Source: Atopsyche davidsoni
Taxonomy: Eukaryota; Arthropoda; Insecta; Trichoptera; Hydrobiosidae
NCBI GenBank assembly: GCA_022113835.1
Contig: JAILWY010000022.1
Coordinates: forward strand, 4,030,001 to 4,094,000
Length of the DNA: 64,000 nucleotides
Direction: 5' to 3'
Position numbers and translations under genes: made by a program. The notes beneath the pieces were generated by a model. The model saw nothing but the letters and a program-made list of their open reading frames with translations, searched no databases and was not told the origin of the DNA. Below, piece by piece: positions 13,196-24,549 of this stretch (its first letter is position 1; each line of letters opens with the position of its first letter).

Positions 13196-13468
13196 CAGTG
13201 GCTCTCAAACTCTTTTGGACCCCCTTTCATAGTCAAAACTTGCCTACGGCCCCTGGGTGAAAAACTACATACATTCATATTATAGACTAGTTGGTGCAAG
13301 TATCGACTCTATTGCGTTCCTGACTCACCGTCAATATTTATATTTTACTTAGGACGTACGCAGACCCCCTGGCGTTGTTCAGGGATCCCCAAATCGATTT
13401 TAATTTTCTAAGAATGAATGATCCCAGGGACCCCCTGGCGTCCGTAGGGACCACTTTGAGAAGCACTG
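13196..13468. mobile_element. hAT-like nonautonomous element
   Basis: A 273-bp element starting CAGTGGCTCTCAAACTC and ending CTTTGAGAAGCACTG. Its imperfect terminal inverted repeats match the CAG.GGTTCTCAAA termini common in hAT elements. It is flanked by an 8-bp target duplication, CACTAGAA on the left and CACTGGAA on the right (one mismatch). There is no transposase ORF inside. Confidence 0.8.
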
Positions 13469-13514
13469 CACTGGAAGAAGAATTGGGTATGCATTGCTGG
13501 GGTGGAGGACTCAC

Positions 13515-13712
13515 CTTGTTGGCGGGGAGTTCTATGATGACGAAGGCGAGCAGCACCAGAGGCTGCTCGTCCTGGCCGAGGGCGGAGCCTTGCAGACCAG
13601 CCGTGGCCGCCCACACGACGCAGGCATGCTGCGCCCCCTCCGTGCCGCACCCCATCCTGCTATTCTGCACTGCCTCACTGCCCGCTGCTGTCCATGGCGA
13701 GGCCAGGGAGAC
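13515..13712 (-). CDS. Internal exon, unidentified protein
   Basis: A 198-bp minus-strand exon (66 codons, phase 0-0) with a GTTGCGTTGCAG acceptor and a consensus AACAAG|GTGAGT donor. The peptide starts VSLASPWTAAGSEAVQ, contains HACVVWAATAGLQGSALG, and ends PLVLLAFVIIELPANK. The alternating hydrophobic ending suggests beta-strands. High GC, open reading across the whole exon and two strong splice sites argue for real coding sequence. It joins in phase to the exon at 2880-3035. I do not recognise the protein, and homology search with the joined peptide would settle it. The nested retrotransposon and hAT element lie about 50 bp beyond the donor. Confidence 0.65.
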
Positions 13713-14829
13713 CTGCAACGCAACCACACCATCAGACCCCCGCACCCAAAAATACTTCTACAACAACTAACACTTCTGATCTGAACCCATCGAATGCCGA
13801 CAGTGCTCATGAGATTTCACCCCCTTCATATAAATCGAACTACCCCCAACCTAATACGACTGTACAAGTGACGTCACACATGCATTAATTTACTGTTTTA
13901 AAAAGTACTGATTCAATCCGCTTCGAGGCACCGGTATTTAAACCTCACGGTGGGCCCGAGTCTGCGGTTTCTATCCATCGCGTCTCACGACGCAGCTCTT
14001 GCGACATGACTGAAAATAAAAATTGTATACCAAGTTTCGTCTGTGCATATTTTGTGGTCGCGAGGGCAAGCGCGATAATTTATCCGATGACGCGTTTTAG
14101 ACGCAAATTTCATTGCAATTTATTCAATACGAAAAAATAATTACCATGTTTTGATTAAATGCGCGTCACCCACATATTAAGTGAATTTTTATATATATTG
14201 CTACAAACTTCTATACTGGCATCTTCAAGGGATGCGTCTATCTTGAATCAATGCCCGAAGATGTGGCGAACCTTTGCTATATGATATGCGGATTTTCTAT
14301 GATTCTGTGTGTTGATCTGTCGCGAGGCTTATCAGGTGTGGCGCGCATGAATTTTTCTATCAAGGATTTTTTTTTTTTTTTATACATACGGAAATACAAG
14401 CGTAATGAGTTATTTATTATTTATCGGTATGAATGCGAGTTCGTGGCGTGTTAGAGTCGTCGCAAGCGCGATGCATGGCCGGGAGTGTGCGAGGCGACCA
14501 TTCTACGCAGTTCGGCGACAATTAGCCTCAGAGCAGAGTAAAAAATAATAATAAAAACCCGGCTCGTTGCAACACTCGGCGCCGAGGGCCTGACGTCACA
14601 GCTCGCCGCCGGCAAACTTCGCACTCTGCCCGACCCGAGGAAAAACACTCGGGCGAAGGTTGCCTCAAAGTCGAGCTGCTCGAGCCCCCTGCACACGCCG
14701 CGACACATCAGACAACCGAACAGTAACTGCCCAACAACGTCCCCAACAACCTCAAGCAACTCTTTGATGCCCTGAGTGACGTGTGGGTTTGACTATGCAG
14801 CCGGCTTCACTGCCCGATATCATACCTTT
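13713..14829. other. Intronic or intergenic sequence
   Basis: No gene is seen. The GC-rich part near 14,570-14,760 contains a CGCGACACATCAGACAACCG repeat-family copy, so the minus-strand ORF there (14451-14759) is treated as repeat-derived. Confidence 0.4.
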
Positions 14830-15560
14830 ACTTTGCATGGTTTTAAGCCGTCTACACTGTACAATAATGCTTTCTATAACTAAGGTTGTTGGTTGGCGAC
14901 TATTTCACTGAGCATATACTCATGCTGAGGCAGTGTTCATGGTTTTCTAAGGGGAAACAGTGTGGTGAGTCTCCGGGTCCTTCTCACAACCCAATATTTT
15001 GCATGTTTTCAAGCCGTCTACACTGTCTGCGACACAACCGACAACCGAATAATAACGCCTTCTATAACTAAGGTTGTTGGTTGGCGACTATTTCACTGAT
15101 CATATACTCATGCTGAGCCAGTGCTTATGGTTTTCTAAAGGGAAATAGTGTGGTGAGTCTCTGGGTCTTTTTCACAACCCAATAGCGTCTTTTTATTTTG
15201 CATGTTTTCAAGCCGCCTACACTGTCTGCGACACAACAGACGATCGAATTAATGCTGTTTTAAAGCAACTCTTTTATATCCTAAGTGACGTTTGGGTTAG
15301 GTTAGACACAACCCAATAACATGCTTTTATTTTAAATGATTTTAAGCCGTCTACACTCGCTGCGACACAACAGACAACCGATAGTCACTAACCAATAACA
15401 TCCTATTTAAAAAGGCTATTTTGAAGCAATTATTTGATACCCTAAGTGACGTGTGGATTCTACTTTACAGCTGGTTACATAACCCAATAGCATCCCTTTA
15501 TTTTGCATGTTTTTAAGCTATCTACACTTGCTGCGACACAACAGACAACCCTTTGATACC
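14830..15560. repeat. Tandem array, about 187-bp and shorter units
   Basis: Units carry AAGCCGTCTACACT, CTGCGACACAACAGACAACC and CTATAACTAAGGTTG. The last anchor recurs at about 14,875 and 15,062. The first two units also include a dispersed segment (GAGCATATACTCATGCTGAG ... GTGTGGTGAGTCTC) that is found alone near 41,940 and 46,770. Later units (from 15,230) lack that segment and are shorter. Confidence 0.8.
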
Positions 15561-15599
15561 CTAAATAACTATAGCTGGCTTTAAAGCAGGCTACACACA

Positions 15600-16880
15600 C
15601 AGCGACCAAAGTTGCAAAGGATTTGCAATATCCCTTTATTTTGAGTATTTTGTAAACCCATGCCTGAGTTATACCAGTTTATTTAATTTTGTCAAGAAAG
15701 GCAATAATTTTTTTACTTATATCAAGCAATATAAAATTCGTAGCAAGCTTTTTTATTATTTATAAATATTTTTACAACTATTTTTTTAAGCTATTTGGTT
15801 GTAAATTTTTTTATTTGAACAAATATTTTTATTATGCAGTAACGTACATATTATTGTAATTAAGACAAAAATTATGCTAAAGTTTATAACAAGAACGTCA
15901 TAATCCGAAATTGTGATTAAAATAAATAATTCCGGAATATCCCCAACTACGTAAATTAATGAAATATAATTAATTTATTAATATTATTTCCCTTATTCGA
16001 GTAAATAAAATAGCAGGTAATTCAATCCTCAAATATGATTGATTTACAAATGAGAACTATGGTTTTTTATTTGTGTTTGTATGTTTATCATATGTAGAAT
16101 CACATTATTAAATGTTTTTAATTATTATTATTAATCAATTATTTTTATTAAAAACTTAATATAAATATAAGTCTAATAGAAAATGTATTTAATCTGAATA
16201 TCTTTATACGCTTTAATATGCCTTATCAGAAAAATAAAATAGCTCGAAGTTACTAGTAACCGACTGTATTAATTAAGACGCTTATATTAATATTAAACAT
16301 GCAAAAATATATAAAATATAATTATAAACATTTATTTAAAAACAATTATTTATTATTTAAGTTAATGTATGGCTGGAGATCGGTTTTATATAATGTGAGG
16401 TTTATAAATTATAATGAGACCTAATGACAGGTATCCGGATAATTCCGGTGTTTCGGATACAATGTTGGCTCCATCGTCGATGGGTGACGAATGGGGAAAG
16501 GTCATCAGTGTGGCCAGTTGTGATAAATAATAATAGAAAGTTAATTAGAGGTGCCAACACCATCGAAAACACCAGAAATAAGTCCAGGCGGAACCGTAAA
16601 CCAAAACCCGACTGGGCATCAGTTCCGGGTTTGGTTGAGCCATTAATGAGGTTTAAAGTTTCACTACCTGAATCAAAATTTGAAAACCAGTTTTATTTTA
16701 TTATTGCAAGTAATTTATTTCTGAGAAAAAATTATTTATTTTGTGAATTTCAACTGTTAAATGTCGATTTAATATTTTGCCTATTTACTATCAAAATATT
16801 TGAACGCACTCAGCACTGAAGCCAGAAACTCGATTTGGTGTATATTAAATTTCCTACAATAAGCTATTATAGTTATAGCT
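15600..16880. other. AT-rich noncoding stretch
   Basis: Very AT-rich. The 131-codon plus-strand ORF at 16424-16819 has no recognised family and is Lys/Arg/Asn-rich as expected from composition, so it is not called as a gene. Confidence 0.4.
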
Positions 16881-16887
16881 TTCTATG

Positions 16888-16965
16888 AGATATTCTTCTC
16901 GAAGTGCCTCTCCTCAGATGAGGTTGGTGACCATCTCACTGAGCATATATTTATCCTGAGCTGTT
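16888..16965 (-). mobile_element. Retrotransposon 3' tail, inverted
   Basis: Reverse orientation of the common LINE 3' end: CTTCTCGAAGTGCCTCTCCTC, GGTTGGTGACCATCTCACTG and GAGCATATATTTATCCTGAG. It lies head-to-head with the plus-strand fragment that follows. Confidence 0.65.
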
Positions 16966-16999
16966 TTACTGATTAGGCTGTACGCAAAATCAAGACTTT

Positions 17000-17170
17000 A
17001 TATGAGAATACTGAAAATACCACGGATTGAACGTCACAAAGAAAAATAACTCCTGACGATGGTAAAAAAGCGTAAGTTATCCTATTTTGGGTATATCATC
17101 AAAAATACCAAATATAGCATACTATTATATATATAAAAATGTATTAAAAAAAACTTTTCAGGAAGAAGAT
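17000..17170 (+). mobile_element. Non-LTR retrotransposon fragment
   Basis: Decayed plus-strand coding remnant (LYENTENTTD-like, then KKRKLSYFGYI-like) ending in AGGAAGAAGATTCAAGG. It matches the R.LRY.GHI region of LINE C-termini seen in the other copies. Confidence 0.6.
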
Positions 17171-17589
17171 TCAAGGATTGTATACTAAAAATATAATATT
17201 GCTATTTTTACTAACCCGGCCGGGCAGCTCACCATTTTAAATAAATCTGCAACCTTGTCTTTAAAGAAAGCGGATAACATGCAAAAATAACATCAAATAT
17301 AGTCGGTTTATTTAAACAAATATGTATTACTTAATTAATAAATAAAAACAGCAAATAAAGTAGTAAATAAGTTTGCTAGCACGTAATAAATTATTGAACG
17401 TATAAACGTAGAAGTTTAAAGTTTCAATCATTATTAATAAAAATCGAACCGTTCGAGCATTAGATATTGATAACAGGGAAAAAAAGCGTAGTGATAAGTA
17501 AGGAATATTTTCTAATACTTATGTATTTAATAATCCATATGATATTTTTTTAATCATAGTGCCTGTAGCAATAATCAATTAATCAAAAC

Positions 17590-17660
17590 ACGCCGACAAA
17601 ATCGGTGTTCGGCTAATCGGACATTAGCGTTCGGATAATCGGATTTACACGGCCACTCTA
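17590..17660. mobile_element. Possible pogo/Tigger-like remnant
   Basis: Internally repetitive GGTGTTCGGCTAATCGGAC ... GTTCGGATAATCGGATTTAC, a pattern reminiscent of pogo/Tigger-type terminal sequence. A related GGATAATTCCGGTGTTTCGG lies at about 16,437. No transposase is visible. Confidence 0.35.
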
Positions 17661-18470
17661 AGACATCCGGATCTGCTGTAGATCGATTATTTGTACGAGT
17701 CATTCGAATTTAATCGATTTAAGATATAAATCGAGCAAAGCCATCGCTAATATCAACAGGTTATAAAAAAAATATTTGTGTAAATATTCAAAAAAATCAC
17801 TCGTACTCATAAAAATGCATTATTTCTTAATATTTAAAATGCCATGAAATTCATTAGTATATTATAAAGTATATAAATATATATTTATTTAGAATGCAGA
17901 ATAAATTTTCTTATATATTGTATATATAAATCTTTTAAAGGTTACGCTCGAAATAAAATTAACAAACGCACAGAAATTGCGTTTTGTATAGTTTAAAAGC
18001 GAAGCTTGTATTAAATAAATATATTACAATAAAATTTATTATTTTGAAATCCCTTTGGTATACATTCTTGCGTAAATATAATATTTACATAATGCAATTT
18101 GAATAATATAAATTTAAAAAAACCGAGGCAAAAATTCAAAAAAAAAAATATTCACGAACCCCGAACAAGTAAAAGATATGATACTCGTTAGTATTTATTA
18201 ATAATTGTTTTTTTAATTTTTTTTTAATTTTAGATTACACGTAGCGCTTATACGTCGTGGTGTGTAGAAGTCTGTGACTGTATTGTTACGTTTCCACTGG
18301 AACATTCGTGAAAGATCCGGCGAGTATCGACACGCAACTCGAAAATATTCCAAGCGATGGTTTCTATTATTGGAAAGTTACTGCAAAAGTGAAGTACGGA
18401 TCGGCCAGCGCTTCCCAACTGAAGGCGCGCGGTTCGCAGATTTTAGCGCCCCACAGAGGAGGGGGGAGGG

Positions 18471-18490
18471 GGTTAGGTTAGGTTAGGTTA
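18471..18490 (+). repeat. Short TTAGG telomere-like run
   Basis: About four copies of the arthropod telomere motif TTAGG. This is too short to be a telomere and is interstitial. It supports an arthropod origin. Confidence 0.8.
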
Positions 18491-19429
18491 CCCTTTTGCA
18501 CATTTTACACACCATTAAACGATATATCAGCAGTTAAGTACACAAAAGTGTAGAAGCCCCTTCATACCCCCTAAAAACTGTCGAAAATTATAAAACAGTA
18601 TATTGAGCTGCAGTTTTAATAATAAGCATGCAGTTCTATGCATTGCGTAAGTTTACGATTAAATAAACCATTGAGTATTGCATAATGGTTTGAAGAGCAA
18701 GATACTGAATACAAGTATTTTTAATTAAATTCTCAGCTTCTTTTGAGGGCTTGGCAAATGGAAAAAAACTGAGTGCGTCGAGTTTTCTTAAGTTTGCAGG
18801 TCATGCAGCGCATGTCGTTGCGTTTGGGCACTGCATTCCGCTCGCTGTATCACTGCCGGCGGTATTACTTTCCGGGGCTTTGCGAAACTGTCCGCCGACG
18901 AGCGCAACACTTGCGGAATCGTTGCCGAAAGCGAGTGCTTCGACCGAAGCAGTTAGAAGCAAATTATGATGAGGCGACAATAACTCGCGAGACGGTCTGC
19001 ACACTTGCACGCCGCGTGCCAACTGGAGGAATACACCGAGACGTGAAATTGTGAAACCGATTGCGCACTTGCTTATTGTGTTCACAGCATTTGGCAGTCG
19101 ATTCACACGCGAAATGACAAAAAAATATTGCTCGAGACACCTGTAGGAATCAAACCAACACCTCCTAGCAGGTATTTTTTTCAACCGATTAGTATCACGC
19201 CCAAGCCCTAAAGACGTGATTAAATTGAATTGTATAATCAAACACTCAAAGCAATATTGTTACCTGATAGGTCAAGGAGACATTTTAATTTCATCCTTTC
19301 AACAATTCGACTAGACAGAAGAGATAGAAGATCTGAAGCTCAACAAGTAAATTTATTTAATTTCTAGATTTGACCCATGGTTGCTGTATTAAGTCTCCAG
19401 GCTTCGACTACATCAAGAAGAACTGCCGA

Positions 19430-19505
19430 AATGATGAGACTGGATAGATAGATTAATGGTCAGTGAAATGGTCACCACCCTCCTCTAAGAAGAGGCTCCT
19501 GAAGA
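19430..19505 (+). mobile_element. Retrotransposon 3' tail
   Basis: Contains GTGAAATGGTCACCACCCTC followed by AAGAGGCTCCTGAAGATG, the 3' end of the recurrent LINE. Confidence 0.6.
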
Positions 19506-19589
19506 TGAATATTTATATAATTATATGTTATATTTTAAAAAGCCCTTGAAATTAAACAAAGTGTAACATTTCAGTCAAGAAACAAAATA

Positions 19590-20235
19590 AAAATCTATGC
19601 AAAGTGAATTTTATAAAATTAACAAAAACGCAATGTTTAATATTTTCAGTCAATATAAAAACAAAAAATAGCCTTTGAAGTCGTTTAGGAATGAATTTAT
19701 AATTATTTATAATTTATATCTAAAAATACCAGCTTGCTTGCTAGTTTATATTTTGTATCAAGCAATAATTTTACAGAGTGAGATATAAAAATCAACTGTA
19801 ACCTATTTAAAAGTGATGAACGATCATTTTCAATAAACAAACCTTCAGTAAATCTCTAAACTCGTGTAAAACTGTTACAATTTATATATAATATTTGTCT
19901 ACAAATGCCTGCTTTTGATTTAAGCATCAATTTTACAGAGTGAAATATAAAATCAACTATAACATATTTATATGTGTTAAACAATCATTTTCAGCAAACG
20001 AACCTAAGTCTTAAGTCTTTAAAGTCGTGTAAAACTGTGATTATTTATTGGTACATAATATTTATCTTCGAATACCTGGTCGTTTATTAGCTTATATTTT
20101 GATTTTAGCAACAATTTTACATAGTGAAATATATAAATACACTATTACATATTTAAAGGAGATACACTATCATTTTAAGCAAATAAACCTTTATCAAGTC
20201 TTGGAAGTCATGAAGGACCGAATTTATATATTTTA
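19590..20235. repeat. AT-rich tandem repeat, about 165-185 bp
   Basis: At least three diverged units. The ATTTTACAGAGTGAAATATA anchor recurs near 19,767, 19,930 and 20,112, with AATCATTTTCAGCAAA and GTCGTGTAAAACTGT between. Confidence 0.75.
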
Positions 20236-20239
20236 TTGA

Positions 20240-21690
20240 CAATGTAACAAGATATAAAAAATATATACCTACAAAAATGCCATCCTATATGTTTTTAGAA
20301 GTAAAGGGGATGTTTTATTTAATTATTAAAAAAAAATAGGTTAAATCATATTATTCTGTAAAAAATAAATGATTCTAAGAATACGATATATATATATATA
20401 TAAATAGTTCGATTGACACAAACTAAGTAGTTTTGTGGTTTTATTAACACGTATGCTTGTTTACTTGGTAATATCGTACTCAACCGGTTTTAAATAAAAT
20501 AAAATGGAGTAATACAAAATAAATATAAATAAAGCCGCCAAAGAATCGTTCGTGGACTTATTTTACACGTACATGTCGTTTTCACAATCGACGGTTTTTT
20601 AGATTGATTGCCCGCATATAAACACACGTGCATATATCGATCGACTGAAATTGATAAAGAAACATTACTAAAACGGTTGCAGTACAGTTAAATACATAAT
20701 TTTAATAATTTTATAATTATAAACTAAACTTTATAAAAAAAAAATGCACGCAGAAACAAAACTTGCAATCACTTGCATATTTGGGATGTTTTTTTTTATA
20801 GTTTTGTCTAAGTAAACAATGCAAAGTATTATTGGCTAATTGTAGCTCAACGTGTGTAAAGCAGACGATAAACCGAATGCTTAGCTCTTAAAAGCGTCGC
20901 CGTGTGTGTGGCCGGCTTTAGAATGCAACAAATACGAAATCTAATAGACGATGTTGATGATCGAAGGTTCTAGCATCGAAGTCGTCGCGTGATGAAGGCA
21001 GTTGAATTACTGTGTGTATCACTAATAAGGCATTGTTTGCGACATGCGAGGGTAGCATTCGTTGGCAAATGAGACGTTACGACAACAAGACACGACATGC
21101 ACCACCAAACGGTATTGTTTTTTGCAATAAAACCTGAAAATATCAATCAAAACCGTCGGTAAAAGAAATCACACCGAAAATGCGTATCAGTGCAAAGTAA
21201 TGCGCCCCGAAGTTATTTTTTGATGCAATTTATTAAAAGTATTTTTCCTACCCTCTGAAATATTTACTACGTGCGTTTACAATAATATTATTTTTATATT
21301 ATATTATCACACAACAAAAAAATAAATACAGCAGGCTGAACAGCTAAAATAAAAAAATAATAATAAAAACGCATTGAACGTGTCTATGATTTTCGACAAC
21401 GCAGTTGTCAAGTCAAGCTTGTTTCATACTTTTTATAAGTCTTTATTTACTAAATAATTAATCCTTGTGTATCACTGAACAGAAAATATAAATAAATAAA
21501 TATTGAATTTAATAAAAAATTAATAATATTAAATAAAATCAACAAGTATTCAAGAATCTCGTGATGACTAAATGTAAGTGTTCATTTGCATTCATCATAC
21601 GTATTGACACACGATATCGCTTATTTTTATCATTTGGATTTGAAATCTGATTATCCGTACAAAATAAGTTTCAGATACATGTTTATCTTA
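20240..21690. other. AT-rich noncoding stretch
   Basis: No gene, RNA gene or clear element is seen. Short TA repeat near 20,386-20,402. Confidence 0.4.
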
Positions 21691-21699
21691 TACATAAGA

Positions 21700-22110
21700 C
21701 TAAGCTTAAGTTTAAAATGTGTGTTATAATATTTGACGTTTTAAAATGTCGCGCATTCAAAGACTTTCAATGCTCCGCGGATTTTAGGTATAACTGAAAA
21801 TACGGCTACCCATGCAAAGCAAGTGAGAGATATTAAACTAAGCTTAAGCTTAAAAGGCGTCTTTTAAGATTTGACGTTGCATCAATGCTAAATACCGTAT
21901 TTCACTTCCAATACTCAGTGGATTTTATAGTAGATCTAGTTTAAAAAAATCAATATATCCATGCAAAGTATGCGAGACATACAATGTTTATACTATGCGA
22001 TACATAAAACAAAGCTTAAGTTTAAAAGGTGTGTCATTAATTTAGGATAAGCTTAAAATGTGTGCTGGGGGCTTCAAAATTTGATATTTTAAAATCTACA
22101 CACACGCAAA
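21700..22110. repeat. Degenerate tandem repeat
   Basis: Repeated ACTAAGCTTAAG(T/C)TTAAAA, ATTTGACGTT and CCATGCAAAG(C/T)A motifs at loosely regular spacing. It grades into the cleaner array that follows. Confidence 0.55.
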
Positions 22111-22139
22111 GCAACACACTTGATAGATACACAACGCGA

Positions 22140-22975
22140 GAGATAGTCGAGATCTGAAGTTTGGGTTCCATTCGATAGTTTCTGCGTTGCAAGACACACG
22201 GGCTATCGACAATTCGGGATTAAGTTTAAAAGGTTAAAAAAAAAATTCAATACACTCAGATAGTTTGGATGCACGATACACGACGCGATATCTGAAGTTT
22301 GAGCTTCGTTTGATAGGGATGAAGTTATTCGCGTGACGAGTTTTATTGAGTAAATTCGCGTGTTTAAAGCCATCCGATGCGGCTTCAATACACTTGGATG
22401 GATATTGAATATTGAATGTTGATGTATGTGAAGTTCGTTTGATAGTTTCAGCGTTGCGAGACACACGGGCTATCGACAGTTTAAAAGGTTAAAAAAAAAA
22501 TTCAATACACTTAGATAGTTTGGATACACGACGCGAGATCTGAAGTTTGAGCTTCGTTTGATAGGGATGAAGTTATTTGCGGGACGAGTTTTATTGAATA
22601 AATTCGCGTGTTTAAAGACACCCGATGCGGCTTCAATACACTTGGATGGATATTGAATGTTGATGTGTGTGAAGTTCGTTTGATAGTTTCAGCGTTGCGA
22701 GACACACGGGCTATCGACAATTTGAGATTAAGTTTAAAAGGTTAAAAAAAAAATTAAATACACTTAGATAGTTTGGATACACGACGCGAGATCTGAAGTT
22801 TGAGCTTCGTTTGATAGGGATGAAGTTATTTGCGGGACGAGTTTTATTGAGTAAATTCGCGTGTTTAAAGATATCCGATGCGGCTTCAATACACTTGTGT
22901 GGATATTGAATGTTGATGTGTGTGAAGTTCGTTTGATAGTTTCAGCGTTGCGAGACACACGGGCTATCGAAATGC
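22140..22975. repeat. 240-267-bp tandem repeat array
   Basis: CTATCGA after GACACACGGG recurs at 22,203, 22,470, 22,711 and 22,964. Each full unit contains GGTTAAAAAAAAAATT, GAGCTTCGTTTGATAGGGAT and CCGATGCGGCTTCAATACAC. Repeated, similar minus-strand ORFs are a by-product of the array. It ends abruptly at a GC-rich segment. Confidence 0.9.
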
Positions 22976-22977
22976 GC

Positions 22978-23055
22978 GGTCCCGTTAGGCCGGGGGGCGC
23001 CCAGGCCGGGGGGCACCGGGCAGGGGGGGCGCCGGGCAGGGGGGGGCGCCGGGCC
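22978..23055. repeat. GC-rich minisatellite
   Basis: GGGGGGCGCCGGGCAGG-type units following the 240-bp array. A second G-rich run of GGGGGTGGCC units lies at 23,306-23,347. Both can form G-rich secondary structure. Confidence 0.7.
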
Positions 23056-23197
23056 TGCCTAACCTCAAAGCGGACAGGTTTGCCCCCCGCCTTCCGACAC
23101 TCTGCCCGCCTCGCCGCACTCCGAGACACTCCGAGACACGGCGGAACGCCTCGCCTCGGACCTCAAAGTTCACGCCGCCACGTTTTCGCAACGTTAC

Positions 23198-23252
23198 CTG
23201 AATCGGAGAGGTGCCCCGGGTGACACGGCAACGCAACTGATATGTGTATTCA
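23198..23252 (-). CDS. Candidate short exon, unidentified gene
   Basis: A 55-bp minus-strand segment between a GTGCCGCCAG acceptor and a TTCAG|GTAACG donor. It completes one split codon, then encodes EYTYQLRCRVTRGTSPIQ, and ends in phase 0. The incoming phase fits the candidate exon at 24493-24549 (ends in phase 2) and the outgoing phase fits 13515-13712. The acceptor is weak and the surroundings are GC-rich, so phase agreement is the main support. Confidence 0.4.
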
Positions 23253-23629
23253 CTGGCGGCACTTGGGAAGCACTCACGGCGGGTGGCGCGCCACGTGGCT
23301 CACTCGGGTGGCCGGGGGTGGCCGGGGGTGGCCTGGGGTGGCCGGGAGCTCGGGGATGCGCCCGTTGGTCGCGACGGTCGACCGCGGAGTGAGGAGCGAG
23401 CGGCGAGCAGCGCCGCAGGTGAGGCGGCCAGGTGAGCCGCGCTGTTGCCACACCTGCGCCAGGCGTCGCTAACACACGCTCACACCCATTCCGCACTTTC
23501 AATATATATATATTTCAAATACCATGTTTTCTTCAATCGTGTATTTTTTTATACACATGCGCGTACAATAAAAATTGTGACAATAATATGATTCGGCACA
23601 TAGAAGATGATTAAAGAAATATCATCGCG

Positions 23630-23705
23630 ATTTGTGTGGGACTTGAATCCACATCCCCAGGCGTACATGGCCATGTACCAACGAACCGCATCCATTAATC
23701 GAGAA
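23630..23705 (-). repeat. tRNA-like sequence, probable SINE head
   Basis: On the minus strand GGATTCAAGTCC resembles a B box, with an upstream A-box-like stretch. The cloverleaf stems do not close well, so this is treated as a tRNA-derived repeat and not a tRNA gene. Confidence 0.4.
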
Positions 23706-24207
23706 TTTTTAACAATCACACTCCACACATGAACCAATGTGCCCAGGACAACCGATAAAGTAATCGATTGACGTTCAATCCAAAAAATATTCACACCATA
23801 AACAGTACATTAAATGCAGTTGTGCTTGGCAAGCATAAAGTTATATTTGTGAGAGGAAGTAAAAATTATTAATTAATTAATATTTTCCAACCGGTCACGA
23901 GGAATTCGAACAATTTTGAGACTTTCTCTTGTTGGCAAGACAATTAGTCAGACCTTCGGTTTGATTGAAATTTGATTGTTCCGATTCAGCTCATGTGGGG
24001 GTTGAGCGAAAGCTTAAAACTGAAATTAATAAATAGGGTGGTTACAAAAGTTCTGGCACACTCTTGCAGTATAATATATATTATTTAAGTAATGTTTTGA
24101 TTTAATTAATAAACGGGATTTATTGTTTTGGGAAATCACATGTGGGGCGGAGTCGGCCGCGGCTCCGCCCACTCCCAGCTGATCTCGACACACACAGTTC
24201 ACACACA

Positions 24208-24275
24208 TATCACTGTAACTTTTGCGGTCTAGTGGTTAGCACGCTTACTTACCAACAACGCGGCTCGTGGGTTGT
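24208..24275 (+). repeat. tRNA-like sequence, probable SINE head
   Basis: GTCTAGTGGTTAGCACGC is a good A box. About 30 bases on, GGGTTGTGTTTCAAT is a degenerate B box. The arms are not convincingly paired. Confidence 0.45.
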
Positions 24276-24492
24276 GTTTCAATGCTTGCCGAGTTGTCTA
24301 GTGTCGGCTAGACTTCGGCAGTTAGTTAGGGGGCCGCGGGCCCGGCGCGGGGCTCCCCTGGCGCGGCGTTGCCGGGTGTCGGCCCCCCTCCCCGGCGCGG
24401 AGTCAGCGGCCCGGGCGGCTGCGGAGCGCCCCGGAGCGACCTAACCTCACCCAACCAGCGCCGCGGGCACGGCGTCCCGCCGATGCACTCAC

Positions 24493-24549
24493 CTGTTGCT
24501 TCCCTGCAACTTCCGGATGAGCTCCGCGGCCTTTGATTTGTACTCCGAT
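24493..24549 (-). CDS. Candidate short exon, unidentified gene
   Basis: A 57-bp minus-strand segment with a CAACAG|GTGAGT donor and a GTGACAG acceptor. It encodes SEYKSKAAELIRKLQGSN, which looks helical, and has the same split-codon phase at both ends. The acceptor half lies in the last unit of the tandem repeat that follows on the plus strand, so either the exon border was captured by the repeat or the acceptor is further upstream. Confidence 0.45.

Noticed and set aside
18471..18490. Telomere or chromosome end
   Set aside because: Only about four TTAGG units, with gene-bearing sequence on both sides.
18801..19241. 146-codon minus-strand ORF
   Set aside because: No recognisable domain, no splice context, and antisense ORFs overlap the same GC-richer patch.
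22203..23129. Family of similar minus-strand ORFs
   Set aside because: They are the same frame repeated in each unit of the 240-267-bp tandem array, not a gene family.
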